DNA of 64,000 nt from Bacteroidia bacterium (GTDB lineage Bacteria > Bacteroidota > Bacteroidia > Flavobacteriales > Flavobacteriaceae). The notes beneath the pieces were generated by a model. That model did not search any database. It was not told the DNA's origin and saw only the letters and a program-made list of their open reading frames with translations. The stretch spans positions 96,539-160,538 of the forward strand of contig JAUIBW010000009.1 in NCBI GenBank assembly GCA_030427585.1, read 5' to 3'. Made by a program: the position numbers and the translations under genes. This document shows, piece after piece, positions 24,603-34,916 of this stretch. Every line of letters starts with the position of its first letter. Position 1 is the stretch's first letter.

Positions 24603-24635
24603 AAATGCTCCGGTGTTTTTCCGGAGCATTTTTAT
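24603..24635 (+). terminator. Rho-independent terminator
   Basis: Stem AAATGCTCCGG / CCGGAGCATTT with a TGTTTTT loop, followed by T residues, 47 bp after the RNase H gene and before the convergent protease gene. Confidence 0.85.
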
Positions 24636-24691
24636 ATATAAGACTTTAATCTAATGTAGCAAATAAATTAGATTGTGCGATTTCTGTTCTC

Positions 24692-25762
24692 TTAGTTACC
24701 ACATGCACCAAGATTACTCCATCCGCTAGCTGTTCTTTGGTATAAAGTTCCGTTATATGTTACTTTATCTCCCACAGAATACGAAGTGTTGCTGTTATAT
24801 GCAGATACACCAGCACAAATATCATTGTTAGGGGTGCTATCACATGGACCAAGATTACTCCATCCGCTAGCTGTTCTTTGGTATAAAGTTCCGTTATATG
24901 TTACTTTATCTCCCACAGAATAAGAGGTATTACTATTATATTCTGCAACACCATCACAGTTACCACCACCAGTAGTAGAACCAGGATAAATTCTTGCAAT
25001 AAAAGATTTGTCTGTAGCAGATAATCGAGTATTACTTCCTACGGCAACACCATCTGTAGTATGTTCTGCAGGAATAGGATAGTGCATTATTGATAATGGA
25101 TCGTATGTACTATAGTTAGAAGTACTTGCTTCATAACGTCTAAACAGGTTATTATCTACCTGTGCTCTACTCCAGTTGTTTGGTGGTCCAGCATAGTAAG
25201 CATAAACTGCCTCTTTATCCCAGTTAATTCCTGCTACAGGATTTTGATGCTCATGAATTAAACCAAGAGCATGTCCAAATTCGTGAATTGTGGTTCTTCT
25301 AAACTCTGTATCAGAAGTATTGTTATTAAACCATCCAAAATGCATACTATGTGCTTGATTATTAGAATCAGTTCCTAAATAAGACCAAGATCCACCATCG
25401 TTTGCAAATTGACCTTCTTTGAAACCAATTTTGATGTTTGCACTGCTGTTTGAAGATACCCATTCAAATTTAATGTTAGCATATTTTTCCCATTCTACAG
25501 CATATTGTCTTACTTTAGACTGTACAAAATTATTTCCATTTAAAAATTTTACACGGATAGTCTGACCAGCTTGCCATTGTACATTTTTAACACTGGCAGC
25601 TTTTGTATTATCTGTATTCCATTTTTCGATACATACATGAGCAGTTTTTGCATCTGCATGTTGATTTGTTTCAATAATGTCTTCAGAATCTTTTTCGCAA
25701 TTGAAGAATAAAACCGAAAGCGATGTAGCTAAAACGAGTTTAGCTAAATTTAATTTTTTCAT
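24692..25762 (-). CDS. Secreted astacin-like metalloprotease with two carbohydrate-binding repeats
   Basis: 356 aa. Lipoprotein-type signal (SLSVLFFNCEKDS). The catalytic domain is at about residues 55-265, with the metzincin motif HEFGHALGLIHE at 160-171 and the Met-turn in LSIMHYPIP, typical of M12A/astacin-like enzymes. Two C-terminal repeats (about 280-315 and 325-356) read C-x-G-V-x-x-Y-N-S-N-T-S-Y-S-V-G-D-K-V then YNGTLYQRTASGWSNLG. They match the CBM5/12 chitin-binding fold (A-W-x-x-x-x-Y-x-x-G-D-x-V type). Likely degrades protein on chitin-containing or similar surfaces. The two repeats share 75 identical bases. Confidence 0.9.
   Translation of the reverse strand: MKKLNLAKLVLATSLSVLFFNCEKDSEDIIETNQHADAKTAHVCIEKWNTDNTKAASVKNVQWQAGQTIRVKFLNGNNFVQSKVRQYAVEWEKYANIKFEWVSSNSSANIKIGFKEGQFANDGGSWSYLGTDSNNQAHSMHFGWFNNNTSDTEFRRTTIHEFGHALGLIHEHQNPVAGINWDKEAVYAYYAGPPNNWSRAQVDNNLFRRYEASTSNYSTYDPLSIMHYPIPAEHTTDGVAVGSNTRLSATDKSFIARIYPGSTTGGGNCDGVAEYNSNTSYSVGDKVTYNGTLYQRTASGWSNLGPCDSTPNNDICAGVSAYNSNTSYSVGDKVTYNGTLYQRTASGWSNLGACGN
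24707..24922 (-). repeat. 75-bp exact direct repeat inside the protease gene
   Basis: Bases 24707-24781 and 24848-24922 are identical over 75 bp and offset by 141 bp (47 codons). They encode the two carbohydrate-binding modules. Identity at third codon positions indicates a recent internal duplication or ongoing gene conversion. Confidence 0.9.
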
Positions 25763-26205
25763 AATTAATTGAAAGTTTGAGTTTGTATTGGGTACAATAA
25801 CGGCATTTTTTTAAGATTATTTTGGCATTTTTTAATTTTTTTTTTCGGAAATTATGTTTTTTCGGAAATTTTTAAACTAAAAAATTACTGTTTTCATAAA
25901 TCATAAGGCGTATTCAACATTATTTTTCAACACATAAAATAAAGGTTTAAAAATTTGATTTAGAGCGTGTTATTTTTAAATTGGTAAAATCTAAAATCAT
26001 ATACCAATCTGTAAAAAAAGTATTGTTTGTTTATGATTTCTAAATAAGTAATAAAATTTAGGTTTTTTGATTTAAATTTATCGAATAGTGAACAAAAATA
26101 TAAGAAAAGATACTTGTAGATTCTGGTAAAAAATAACCTTTGTATTAATCTTCTTACTACTTAAAAGTAAAACGTATATTTGCAAAAAAATATTACGCTA
26201 GTTGT
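25763..26205. other. Long AT-rich intergenic region
   Basis: 443 bp between the divergent protease and sugar-kinase genes. A TATATTTG -7 box at 26175-26182 faces the kinase gene, which would start transcription about 15 nt before its ATG. Otherwise only homopolymeric A/T runs; no ORF, hairpin or repeat that I can support. Confidence 0.5.
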
Positions 26206-27135
26206 ATGAGTAAATTACTTATTGTAGGTTCTGTTGCCTTTGATGCTATTGAAACGCCTTTTGGTAAAACTGATAGGATATTAGGAGGAGCAGCTCCTTA
26301 TATTGCGCTTTCTGCCTCAAATTTTAACATTTCTTCGGCAATTGTTTCTGTGATTGGAGAAGACTTTCCTTTGGATTATCTTTCTATGCTTCAGGAAAAA
26401 AATATTGACACTTCTGCTATTGAGATTGTAAAAGGAGGAAAGACTTTTTTCTGGAGTGGGAGATATCATAATGATCTAAATTCAAGAGATACATTAGACA
26501 CACAACTTAATGTACTTGCTAATTTTAACCCTGTAGTTCCTGATAATTATAAAGATGCAGACATTGTGATGCTGGGAAATCTAAACCCGTTAGTACAGCT
26601 AAGTGTTATAGAGCAACTTACTACTAAGCCAAAACTTACAATATTAGATACTATGAATTTTTGGATGGAAGATGCTTTTTTAGAAGATCTTCTAAAAGTA
26701 ATTTCGAAAGTAGATGTAATTACTATCAATGATGAAGAGGCCAGACAATTAAGCGGGGAATATTCTTTGGTAAAAGCGGCCAGGGCAATCGAAAAGATGG
26801 GCCCAAAATATGTTGTGATTAAAAAAGGGGAACATGGAGCTTTATTATTTCATGAAGAACAGATTTTCTTTGCTCCTGCATTACCGTTAGAAGAAGTTTT
26901 TGATCCTACCGGTGCTGGAGATACATTTGCAGGGGGGTTTTCGGGATATCTAACCAAGACAGATGATATATCATTCGAGAATATGAAAAAGGCAATTATT
27001 CATGCTTCAAACCTTGCCTCTTTTTGTGTAGAGAAATTTGGCACAGAACGAATGGAGAGTTTAAATCGAGATGAGGTTAAAAAGCGACTTCAGCAGTTTA
27101 GAGAGTTAACACAATTCGAGATAGAATTGTCTTGA
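26206..27135 (+). CDS. PfkB-family carbohydrate (ribokinase-like) kinase
   Basis: 309 aa. Opens with LLIVGSVAFDAIETPFGKTD and G-G-A-A-P-Y-I-A-L-S-A-S. The C-terminal signature is DPTGAGDTFAGGFSGYL, where the Asp is the catalytic base. Phosphorylates a sugar or nucleoside. The substrate is not identifiable from sequence; adenosine-kinase-like or sugar-kinase roles are both possible. It is followed by its own terminator and then purF, so a nucleoside substrate would fit the neighbourhood, but this is weak evidence. Confidence 0.9.
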   Translation: MSKLLIVGSVAFDAIETPFGKTDRILGGAAPYIALSASNFNISSAIVSVIGEDFPLDYLSMLQEKNIDTSAIEIVKGGKTFFWSGRYHNDLNSRDTLDTQLNVLANFNPVVPDNYKDADIVMLGNLNPLVQLSVIEQLTTKPKLTILDTMNFWMEDAFLEDLLKVISKVDVITINDEEARQLSGEYSLVKAARAIEKMGPKYVVIKKGEHGALLFHEEQIFFAPALPLEEVFDPTGAGDTFAGGFSGYLTKTDDISFENMKKAIIHASNLASFCVEKFGTERMESLNRDEVKKRLQQFRELTQFEIELS

Positions 27136-27151
27136 TATAAAATTAAAGCAT

Positions 27152-27182
27152 AGCCCTAAAGTGATTGTTTAGGGCTTTTTTG
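27152..27182 (+). terminator. Rho-independent terminator
   Basis: Stem AGCCCTAAA / TTTAGGGCT with a 7-nt loop and TTTTTT, between the PfkB kinase and purF. Confidence 0.85.
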
Positions 27183-27222
27183 ATTATGATTAACACAACA
27201 ACATTTAGAATTTTGGAATACA

Positions 27223-29121
27223 ATGAGTGATGCGTTAAAACACGAATGCGGTATAGCATTTATTAGATTACTAAAACCATTAGAGTATTATAAGGAGAAA
27301 TACGGTAGTGCATTTTATGGAGTAAATAAAATGTATCTTATGATGGAAAAACAACATAATCGTGGTCAGGATGGTGCCGGGTTTGCAAGTATTAAATTAG
27401 ATACGGCTCCCGGTGAACGATATATAAGTAGAGTGCGATCTAGTGAATCACAGCCAATACAAGATATTTTTTCTCAGATTAATGATAGAATTAATAAAGA
27501 ATTGGTAGATCATCCAGAATATGCTGACGATGTTGAACTACAGAAAAAAAATATTCCTTACATAGGAGAAGTACTTTTGGGACATGTACGCTACGGGACA
27601 TTTGGTAAAAATAGTGTAGAGAGTGTTCATCCTTTTTTAAGACAGAATAATTGGATGCATCGTAATCTTATTGTAGCTGGTAACTTCAATATGACTAATA
27701 ATGATGTGTTGTTTAATAACCTTGTGAGATTAGGGCAGCATCCAAAAGATAAGGTAGATACCATTACTGTAATGGAAAAAATTGGCCACTTTTTGGATTC
27801 TGAAGTAGCCAAGTTATATAAGAAATTAAAGAAAGAAGGATTTAATAAAAATGAAGCCTCTCCACAAATTGCAGAACGATTAAACGTTGCTAAAATCCTT
27901 AGAAAATCGTCAAGAGATTGGGATGGAGGTTATGCTATGGCAGGAATGCTTGGGCATGGTGATGCTTTTGTTTTAAGAGATCCAGCAGGAATTAGACCAG
28001 CGTATTATTATAAAGATGATGAAGTAGTGGTTGTTGCTTCAGAAAGACCCGTTATCCAAACCGTATTTAATGTTGCCTTTGATGATGTATTAGAACTTGA
28101 TCCCGGAAAAGCAATTATTGTCAAAAAGAACGGAGATACTTCTATAGATAGTATTATTGAACCACTAGAACGAAAAGCATGCTCTTTTGAGCGTATTTAT
28201 TTTTCAAGAGGAAGTGATGCCGAAATTTATGAAGAAAGAAAGAGTTTAGGAAGGTTGCTTATGCCTCAGGTTTTAGAAGAAATTAACCATGATACTGTAA
28301 ATACTGTTTTTTCTTTTATTCCAAATACAGCCGAAACCTCTTTCTATGGTATGGTTGAAGCGGCTCAGGATGAATTAAATAAGCAAAAAAACGAAACTAT
28401 ACTTTCAGAAAAAGAAACATTAACAGATGAACGCTTATCAGAAATTCTCTCATATAGATTAAGAACAGAGAAAATTGCAATCAAAGATGCTAAGCTTCGT
28501 ACTTTTATTACAGAAGATAGTAGTAGGGATGATTTGGTAGCGCATGTCTATGATGTGACTTATGGTGTAGTAAAACAAGAAGATAATTTAGTCATAATCG
28601 ATGATAGTATCGTTAGAGGAACGACGCTTAAAAAGAGTATTATCAAGATGATGGATAGATTGAAACCAAAGAAAATCGTTGTTGTTTCTTCGGCACCACA
28701 AATTCGTTATCCAGATTGTTACGGAATTGATATGGCAAGATTAGAAGGGTTAGTTGCATTTCAGGCGGCATTAGAGCTTTTAAAAGAAAATGGAAATTAT
28801 GACTTGGTAGAGCAGGTTTATGAAAAATGTAAAGCCCAAGAAAATTTGGTAGACTCAGAAGTGCAAAATTTTGTAAAAGAAATCTATAGTGGATTTTCTG
28901 ATCAGGAAATAAGTGATAAAATATCAGAATTGTTAAGTGATAAATCGGTAAAAGCTGATGTAAAGATTATTTATCAGACTGTCGATAACCTTCATAAAGC
29001 GTGTCCTAAGAATCTTGGAGATTGGTATTTTACAGGAGATTATCCAACAATAGGAGGAAATAGAGTTGTAAATAAGGCTTTTATAAACTTCTTTGAGGGT
29101 AAAAATGAAAGAGCTTACTAA
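27223..29121 (+). CDS. purF: Amidophosphoribosyltransferase
   Basis: 632 aa, the longer Bacteroidota form. First committed step of purine synthesis: glutamine and PRPP to phosphoribosylamine. The N-terminal nucleophile is Cys9 in LKHECGIAF, so a short propeptide would be removed. Glutaminase motifs are MEKQHNRGQDGAGFAS and GHVRYGTFG. The PRPP-binding loop is VIIDDSIVRGTTLKKSI, and SSAPQIRYPDCYGIDMA is conserved. A TSP-like insertion lengthens the middle. Not in an operon with purN. Confidence 0.93.
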   Translation: MSDALKHECGIAFIRLLKPLEYYKEKYGSAFYGVNKMYLMMEKQHNRGQDGAGFASIKLDTAPGERYISRVRSSESQPIQDIFSQINDRINKELVDHPEYADDVELQKKNIPYIGEVLLGHVRYGTFGKNSVESVHPFLRQNNWMHRNLIVAGNFNMTNNDVLFNNLVRLGQHPKDKVDTITVMEKIGHFLDSEVAKLYKKLKKEGFNKNEASPQIAERLNVAKILRKSSRDWDGGYAMAGMLGHGDAFVLRDPAGIRPAYYYKDDEVVVVASERPVIQTVFNVAFDDVLELDPGKAIIVKKNGDTSIDSIIEPLERKACSFERIYFSRGSDAEIYEERKSLGRLLMPQVLEEINHDTVNTVFSFIPNTAETSFYGMVEAAQDELNKQKNETILSEKETLTDERLSEILSYRLRTEKIAIKDAKLRTFITEDSSRDDLVAHVYDVTYGVVKQEDNLVIIDDSIVRGTTLKKSIIKMMDRLKPKKIVVVSSAPQIRYPDCYGIDMARLEGLVAFQAALELLKENGNYDLVEQVYEKCKAQENLVDSEVQNFVKEIYSGFSDQEISDKISELLSDKSVKADVKIIYQTVDNLHKACPKNLGDWYFTGDYPTIGGNRVVNKAFINFFEGKNERAY

Positions 29122-29274
29122 AAAAACAAAAATGTTTGTTGTTAAAAAGGGTTAATTTGTGTATTTCAACAAGTATTTTGACCTTTCGTCTAAAACATTT
29201 TTTCACTATGAAATAACGTTCTATATTAGCAAAGCCATAGCATAAGTAGGTTAAGTTCATGGTAGATTTGGGGC

Positions 29275-29303
29275 AAAAAAAGGTGGTTCTTCCACCTTTT
29301 TTT
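29275..29303. terminator. Bidirectional terminator between purF and sodB
   Basis: Perfect stem AAAAAAAGGTGG / CCACCTTTTTTT with a TTCTT loop, between two convergent genes. Confidence 0.8.
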
Positions 29304-29383
29304 ATTTTCTGACATTTCGTAATACTTTCACATAAAAAAAAGAGCCACAATACTGTAACTCTTTTTTAAATATATATACATAC

Positions 29384-29992
29384 TTATTTTCCTTGCGCAT
29401 ATCGGCTTGCTACTTCGTTCCAGTCAATTACATTAAAAAACGCTGCAACATAATCCGGACGACGATTTTGGTAGTTTAAATAGTAGGCATGTTCCCAAAC
29501 ATCTAATGCAAGAATAGGAGTTCCTCCGCATCCAACACCAGGCATTAAAGGATTATCTTGATTAGGAGTAGAACAAATTTCTACTTTCCCTCCCTGATGT
29601 ACACATAACCAAGCCCATCCAGATCCAAACCTTGTACCAGCTGCTTTAGAGAATGCTTCTTTAAAAGCATCAAAAGATCCATACGCAGCATTAATTGCAT
29701 CTGCAATTTCGCCAGAAGGCTTATCACCTCCATTGGGTGACATGATCTCCCAAAATAAATTATGATTATAATATCCACCACCGTTATTTCTAACAGCTCC
29801 ATTAGACATATCTAGATTAATAAGAATATTTTCAATGGTTTTACCCTCAAGATCAGTACCTTCAATTGCAGCATTTAATTTGCTAGTATATCCAGCATGA
29901 TGTTTATCATGATGAATTTCCATAGTACGAGCATCTATATGAGGTTCTAACGCATCAAAAGCGTAGTTTAATTTTGGTAATTCGAATGACAT
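29384..29992 (-). CDS. sodB: Superoxide dismutase, Fe/Mn family
   Basis: 202 aa. Converts superoxide to hydrogen peroxide and oxygen. Metal ligands: His in [13 protein letters not shown] (first), His in [11 protein letters not shown], Asp and His in [25 protein letters not shown] and D-V-W-E-H-A-Y are diagnostic. No signal peptide, so cytoplasmic. The Gly-Gly-Thr-Pro region does not settle Fe against Mn. A CAAATTTA at 30031-30038 is a TAnnTTTG box on the minus strand in the right direction. Confidence 0.95.
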   Translation of the reverse strand: MSFELPKLNYAFDALEPHIDARTMEIHHDKHHAGYTSKLNAAIEGTDLEGKTIENILINLDMSNGAVRNNGGGYYNHNLFWEIMSPNGGDKPSGEIADAINAAYGSFDAFKEAFSKAAGTRFGSGWAWLCVHQGGKVEICSTPNQDNPLMPGVGCGGTPILALDVWEHAYYLNYQNRRPDYVAAFFNVIDWNEVASRYAQGK

Positions 29993-30244
29993 ATGTTATT
30001 ATTTTAATTAATAAAAAATAAAAGCGACATCAAATTTAACAATTAGAATGATGAATAAAAATTTATAATTGTTATAAATTAACTAAATAACTAATGTTGT
30101 AATAGTATCGTGCATATTAAATAGAGAGTTGTATGATAAATGATATATTTAACATTTATTCAAATTAAAACAGAAGTGAACTATATTTTTATATGTTTGA
30201 GAAGAAAATATAGAATTATTTCGCTAATATAATGAATGGATTAC

Positions 30245-31381
30245 ATGAAATACATATATACCTTACTAGGTTTATCATTAATAATAGGATGTGTTAATAA
30301 AAAACAAAGTTTTACTAATACTGATGTTTCTAGATTTAATTTTGATGCAATTTATGAGTACTGGAAGGTGGTTGACACGTTAAAAAACAATCAATACCCT
30401 TCAGAGAAATTGTGGGATAAATTATTGAGTCATCAGGGGTATAAAGTGATAGAATCTGCTAATGGTACCAAACCTGAAATGATAAAAAAAAGATTAATCA
30501 CTTGTTTTCATCCCGAATTTAAACAAGCTAAAGATAGTCTAATAGAATTTGGAGATGTTTTTCAAAAATCAACATACCTACATCTTGCAGAAACCGATCG
30601 ATTAAGGATGGATTTAGAGAAGCATATAGATTGGTTGAAAAACCAAAAGGTTTACGAAACTATGGTTGATAAAACAAATAGTTTTTTGCCTGAAGAATAT
30701 AAAAATTATAAAGTGCCGGTAATCAACATGGTTTTATTTGGGGAAAATGCACACGCAAATAATTCTGGAATATGTATGGATCTTTTACTTTCTTTTTTTG
30801 CAGATAAAATAGACAAAGGAGGAACATTAGGCCACGAATTACATCATTATGTTTTGGATAGTTATAAAATAGATGATAAAAAGGCAAAAGAAATAAATGC
30901 TATTCATGATAAAACTAAAAAACTAGTGCAAAAATTAGTGTACCAATGTCAAAAAGAAGGAATAGCAAATTTGATAGATAAGGAAAAAGGATACTTAAAT
31001 CCCCAAATGAATACTGCTTCACCAGACTATCTAAAACTTGTAAGAAGTGAATTTGCTAAAGGGGAAATACGTGTCTCTCAATTAAATGAAAAACTAATGA
31101 TCATTGCGCAAAATAAGAACAAACCCTATTCTTGGGATTTTGTGAATGAAGCAATCCCTTTTTATGGTCATGTAGTTGGGTTTCATATGGCTAGGGTGAT
31201 TAATAAGAATGGGTATCACCAAGAATTAGTTAATACTATACATAGACCACAATGTTTTTTTGAGTTGTACAATAAAGCAGTTCGAGAGAAGCAATTAGAT
31301 ACTCCACTATTTGATGAAACAGTTATTCAATTAATTAATGAAATAAACCAATTAGAAAATGACGGGTGCTCTTTTAATTAA
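30245..31381 (+). CDS. Putative lipoprotein with HELHH zinc-peptidase-like motif
   Basis: 378 aa from ATG 30245, which gives a clean lipoprotein signal (YIYTLLGLSLIIGCVNKK). At about residue 200 it has GGTLGHELHHYVLDSYK, an H-E-x-x-H zinc-peptidase-type motif, followed by an acidic and basic helical region. Later segments, F-V-N-E-A-I-P-F-Y-G-H and V-V-G-F-H-M-A, contain a possible third zinc ligand (Glu). The order resembles DUF5700-type putative zinc-dependent peptidases, but I am not certain of the family. Probably periplasmic or outer-membrane attached. The substrate is unknown. Confidence 0.6.
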   Translation: MKYIYTLLGLSLIIGCVNKKQSFTNTDVSRFNFDAIYEYWKVVDTLKNNQYPSEKLWDKLLSHQGYKVIESANGTKPEMIKKRLITCFHPEFKQAKDSLIEFGDVFQKSTYLHLAETDRLRMDLEKHIDWLKNQKVYETMVDKTNSFLPEEYKNYKVPVINMVLFGENAHANNSGICMDLLLSFFADKIDKGGTLGHELHHYVLDSYKIDDKKAKEINAIHDKTKKLVQKLVYQCQKEGIANLIDKEKGYLNPQMNTASPDYLKLVRSEFAKGEIRVSQLNEKLMIIAQNKNKPYSWDFVNEAIPFYGHVVGFHMARVINKNGYHQELVNTIHRPQCFFELYNKAVREKQLDTPLFDETVIQLINEINQLENDGCSFN

Positions 31382-31478
31382 TAGTTGAGTATATCCTGAC
31401 AAGTATGATACTATTAGTTTTTAAAATAAATACTTGATGAAATACTTTAAGTATTTAGTATTTTAGTAAAAAAAAGGA

Positions 31479-34400
31479 TTGAATTCTACTACTGCTTTTG
31501 TTGTTTATAATGCTGCTGCTGGTGCTGGTAAAACCTATACTTTGGTAAAAGCATACTTAATTGCTCTTTTAAAAGGAGAGTATAGAGATAGTTACAAAAA
31601 TATCCTGGCAATTACTTTTACAAATAAAGCTGTAGCTGAGATGAAATTCAGGATATTAGAGAACTTAGTTGCTATTAGTGTTCTTGATACTCCATCAAAA
31701 TATCAAGGTTTGTTAGATGAATTAAGTGCAGAGATCAAAATTCCTGAACCTGAACTTAAACAAAAAGCAAAACAAATTCTTAGAAATATTCTTCATAATT
31801 ATGCAGCATTTGATGTTGTTACTATTGATACATTTACGCATAGGGTAATCAGGACATTTGCACATGATTTAGAGATTCCTATGAATTTTGAGATCGAAAT
31901 GGATACAGACGCTTTAATTGAAGAAGCTGTAGACGCCGTAGTTGCCAAAATAGGACTAAACGAGGAACTAACTAGATTGATTGTTGATTTTGCGATTAGC
32001 AAGCTCGAGGATGATAAAAGTTGGGATATCACTATAGAACTTAATAAAATAGCCAAATTGTTATTTAGTGAAAATGACAGAGAACACCTTAATAAACTTT
32101 CACATAAAACAATTGCTGATTTTGAGGTTCTAAAAAAACAATTGAATCAAAAGATTACCGAATGTAAGAAAGTTATTGTTTCTAAGTCGAATACAGTTTT
32201 GCAATTAATTAAAAACCAGGGGTTAGAATATGCAGATTTTACTCGAAGCTCAATTCCTAACCATTTTTTAAAACTTGTAGAAGGTGAGGTAAAAGTTGAT
32301 TTTAAGGCAGCGTGGAAACAAAATATACAAGAAACCTCTTTCTATAACTCCAAGTTAGACTCTCATAAAAAAGAACTAATCGATAGTGTGAGATCTTCTG
32401 TAGAAGATGCTTTTCTAACAACAAAGCAATTATTAGTACAAATTGATTTTTTTCAGAACATTATCAAAAACCTAACACCTCTTTCGGTATTAAATGCTAT
32501 TAATAAAGAATTAATTGGGATCAAAAAAGAAAGAAAGATTTTATTGATATCAGAATTTAATACGATTATAAGTAAAGCGATTAAGGATCAGCCAGCTCCA
32601 TTTATATACGAACGTTTAGGAGAGCGTTATAGAGATTATTTTATTGATGAATTTCAGGACACTTCAGAGTTACAGTGGAATAATTTGATCCCTCTTATTG
32701 ATAATGCAGTTTCAACAGAAACATTAACGGGCAAAAGAGGACGGGTTACTATAGTAGGGGATGCAAAACAAGCAATTTATCGATGGAGAGGAGGGAAAGC
32801 CGAGCAATTTATCAATTTATCGTCTGATGAAAACCCTTTTTCAATACAGGAGAAACAAGTTCTTAACCTCCCTAAGAATTATCGGAGTCACGAAGAAATT
32901 ATTAAATTCAACAATAGTCTATTCACTTTTTTATCGGGCGATTTTAAAAATGAAAAACATCGAGAATTATATGTATTGGGTAATAAACAAGAAGTTAACT
33001 CTAAAAAAAATGGATATGTTAATCTATCATTTGTTGAAGCTAAAAATGTAGCCCAAGAGGATGACTTATATTCTGAGAAAGTGTATGAAACCGTACTCGA
33101 ACTAAACAAAAAAGGGTACTCTCTTAATGAAATATGTGTTATCGTAAGAAAACAAAAAGAAGGAGCTGTCATAGCAAATCTTCTTACCCAAAAAGGGTTA
33201 TCTATAATTTCTTCAGAAACATTATTAATTAATAATGCCCCTCAGGTTGTATTTATTATTGACTTGTTAACCTGGTGCATACAACCCGATCATCTTCAAT
33301 CAAAAATCAACGTATTACATTTTTTGACCGAGAAGTTTTCAATACAAGAAAAGCATTTGTTTCTAGAAAAAATGATCAACAGTACTAAGAATACATTTTC
33401 TTCAGAACTTAAAACACTAGGGATTGATTTTGATCTCGCCAAAGTAGCTATAAAACCTCTTTATGATGCAGTAGAATATATTATAGCGAGTTTTTCTCTT
33501 GCCGATAATACTACAGCATATATACAATTTTTTCTAGATGTCGTGTTTGCATTTACTCAAAAACATACAGAAGGTATTGTAGGGTTTTTAGCATATTGGC
33601 ATGTCAAAAAAGATAAATTAAGCATTGTTGCTCCAGAAACTGAGCAGGCAATTAAGATCATGACTATACATAAAGCAAAAGGACTAGAGTTTCCTTGTGT
33701 TATTTATCCATATGCCAATATTGATATCTATGAAGAAATAGAACCCAAAATTTGGTTGGCAGTGGATAGTAAAAATTATAACAATTTTGAAGAAGTGTTT
33801 ATTAATTATAATAAAGGAATCTCTGAATATGGCAAAAATGCAGAAGAAATTGTATTAAATAGGCAAGCTCAATTAGAGTTAGATGCGTTTAATCTATTAT
33901 ATGTAGTCCTTACTCGCGCAAAAGAACAATTATATATTATTTCTAATTTGAAATTAAATTCTAAAGGAGAAAGTAACCCAAATACTTTTTCTGGGAAACT
34001 AATTGCATATTTAAAATATTTAGATCAATGGAATCCTGAAAAAACTGAGTATACTTTTGGCTACCCTTTAAAACCAGAGAATTTAAATACAGATATAGAA
34101 AATAAGCCAAAAGTGATTAAACTTTCTCGATTCGAGGACTCCTCTAGAAAATATAATGTAAATATTGTAACTAATGCTGGTAAATTATGGGATACATCTC
34201 AACAGAGTGCAATAGAAAAAGGAAATTTGATACATGATCTTATGGCTTCTATTGATACATATAAAGATGTGAAAAGAGTTGTTGAAGAAGCATACAAAAC
34301 AGGAGAAATTACTATTTCTGAAAAAGAAATACTTTATAATGAAATAAAAAGTATTGTAAACCATCCAGAGCTTTCTCAATACTTTTCTTTAGGTAACGTA

Positions 34401-34631
34401 GTATATAACGAAAGAGATATAATTTCTAATGGAAGATTATTTCGACCAGATAGAATAGTAGTCGATAAAAATAATCGAACCACTATAATAGATTATAAAA
34501 CGGGAGTTCATAATACTTCTCACACTAAGCAAATACAGGGTTACGCATCACTTCTTGAAAAAATAGGACACAGGATAAAAGGTAAAATTTTAATTTATTT
34601 TAATGATAATATCACCTTAAAACACATATAA
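31479..34631 (+). CDS. UvrD/AddA-like helicase-nuclease
   Basis: 1050 aa from a TTG start. Walker A is in NAAAGAGKTYTLVKAYLIAL, followed by ITFTNKAVAEMKFRIL (motif Ia). Walker B is in DYFIDEFQDTSELQWN and motif III in VGDAKQAIYRWRGGKAEQF. Late helicase motifs follow (IKIMTIHKAKGLEFPCVIYP and LLYVVLTRAKEQLY). A C-terminal PD-(D/E)XK nuclease has FRPDRIVVDKNNRTTIIDYK. This is the AddA-type subunit of the AddAB double-strand-break resection enzyme of Bacteroidota. The partner subunit is encoded at 36485, with ompA in between. Confidence 0.9.
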   Translation: MNSTTAFVVYNAAAGAGKTYTLVKAYLIALLKGEYRDSYKNILAITFTNKAVAEMKFRILENLVAISVLDTPSKYQGLLDELSAEIKIPEPELKQKAKQILRNILHNYAAFDVVTIDTFTHRVIRTFAHDLEIPMNFEIEMDTDALIEEAVDAVVAKIGLNEELTRLIVDFAISKLEDDKSWDITIELNKIAKLLFSENDREHLNKLSHKTIADFEVLKKQLNQKITECKKVIVSKSNTVLQLIKNQGLEYADFTRSSIPNHFLKLVEGEVKVDFKAAWKQNIQETSFYNSKLDSHKKELIDSVRSSVEDAFLTTKQLLVQIDFFQNIIKNLTPLSVLNAINKELIGIKKERKILLISEFNTIISKAIKDQPAPFIYERLGERYRDYFIDEFQDTSELQWNNLIPLIDNAVSTETLTGKRGRVTIVGDAKQAIYRWRGGKAEQFINLSSDENPFSIQEKQVLNLPKNYRSHEEIIKFNNSLFTFLSGDFKNEKHRELYVLGNKQEVNSKKNGYVNLSFVEAKNVAQEDDLYSEKVYETVLELNKKGYSLNEICVIVRKQKEGAVIANLLTQKGLSIISSETLLINNAPQVVFIIDLLTWCIQPDHLQSKINVLHFLTEKFSIQEKHLFLEKMINSTKNTFSSELKTLGIDFDLAKVAIKPLYDAVEYIIASFSLADNTTAYIQFFLDVVFAFTQKHTEGIVGFLAYWHVKKDKLSIVAPETEQAIKIMTIHKAKGLEFPCVIYPYANIDIYEEIEPKIWLAVDSKNYNNFEEVFINYNKGISEYGKNAEEIVLNRQAQLELDAFNLLYVVLTRAKEQLYIISNLKLNSKGESNPNTFSGKLIAYLKYLDQWNPEKTEYTFGYPLKPENLNTDIENKPKVIKLSRFEDSSRKYNVNIVTNAGKLWDTSQQSAIEKGNLIHDLMASIDTYKDVKRVVEEAYKTGEITISEKEILYNEIKSIVNHPELSQYFSLGNVVYNERDIISNGRLFRPDRIVVDKNNRTTIIDYKTGVHNTSHTKQIQGYASLLEKIGHRIKGKILIYFNDNITLKHI

Positions 34632-34847
34632 ATAAACTATCATTTTTATAATTACTAAAAGAAATTTAAGGATAAAAGGTATTTTTATCTTATAATTGTA
34701 ACGTAATTGCTGAGATAAATACTTTAATTTTTCTCTAATAAGGTTAAAATTATTGCTTTTTTTGGGGCTCGAAAACTGTAAGAAAAAACAACTACACTCT
34801 CCAAAGCTGCGATATATGCTGGCCTGTTAAGAAAAATTTATTAGATT

Positions 34848-34855
34848 TATCTTTG
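34848..34855 (+). promoter_or_regulatory. TATCTTTG -7 box of ompA
   Basis: Exact match to the Bacteroidota TAnnTTTG box, 62 bp before the ompA start, giving a leader of about 55 nt. No clear TTG -33 element at the expected distance. Confidence 0.45.
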
Positions 34856-34916
34856 ACAGTTATTTTTAACATATTACATTTGCTCTAATTAACACTTAAA
34901 AATTAAATTATTGAAT

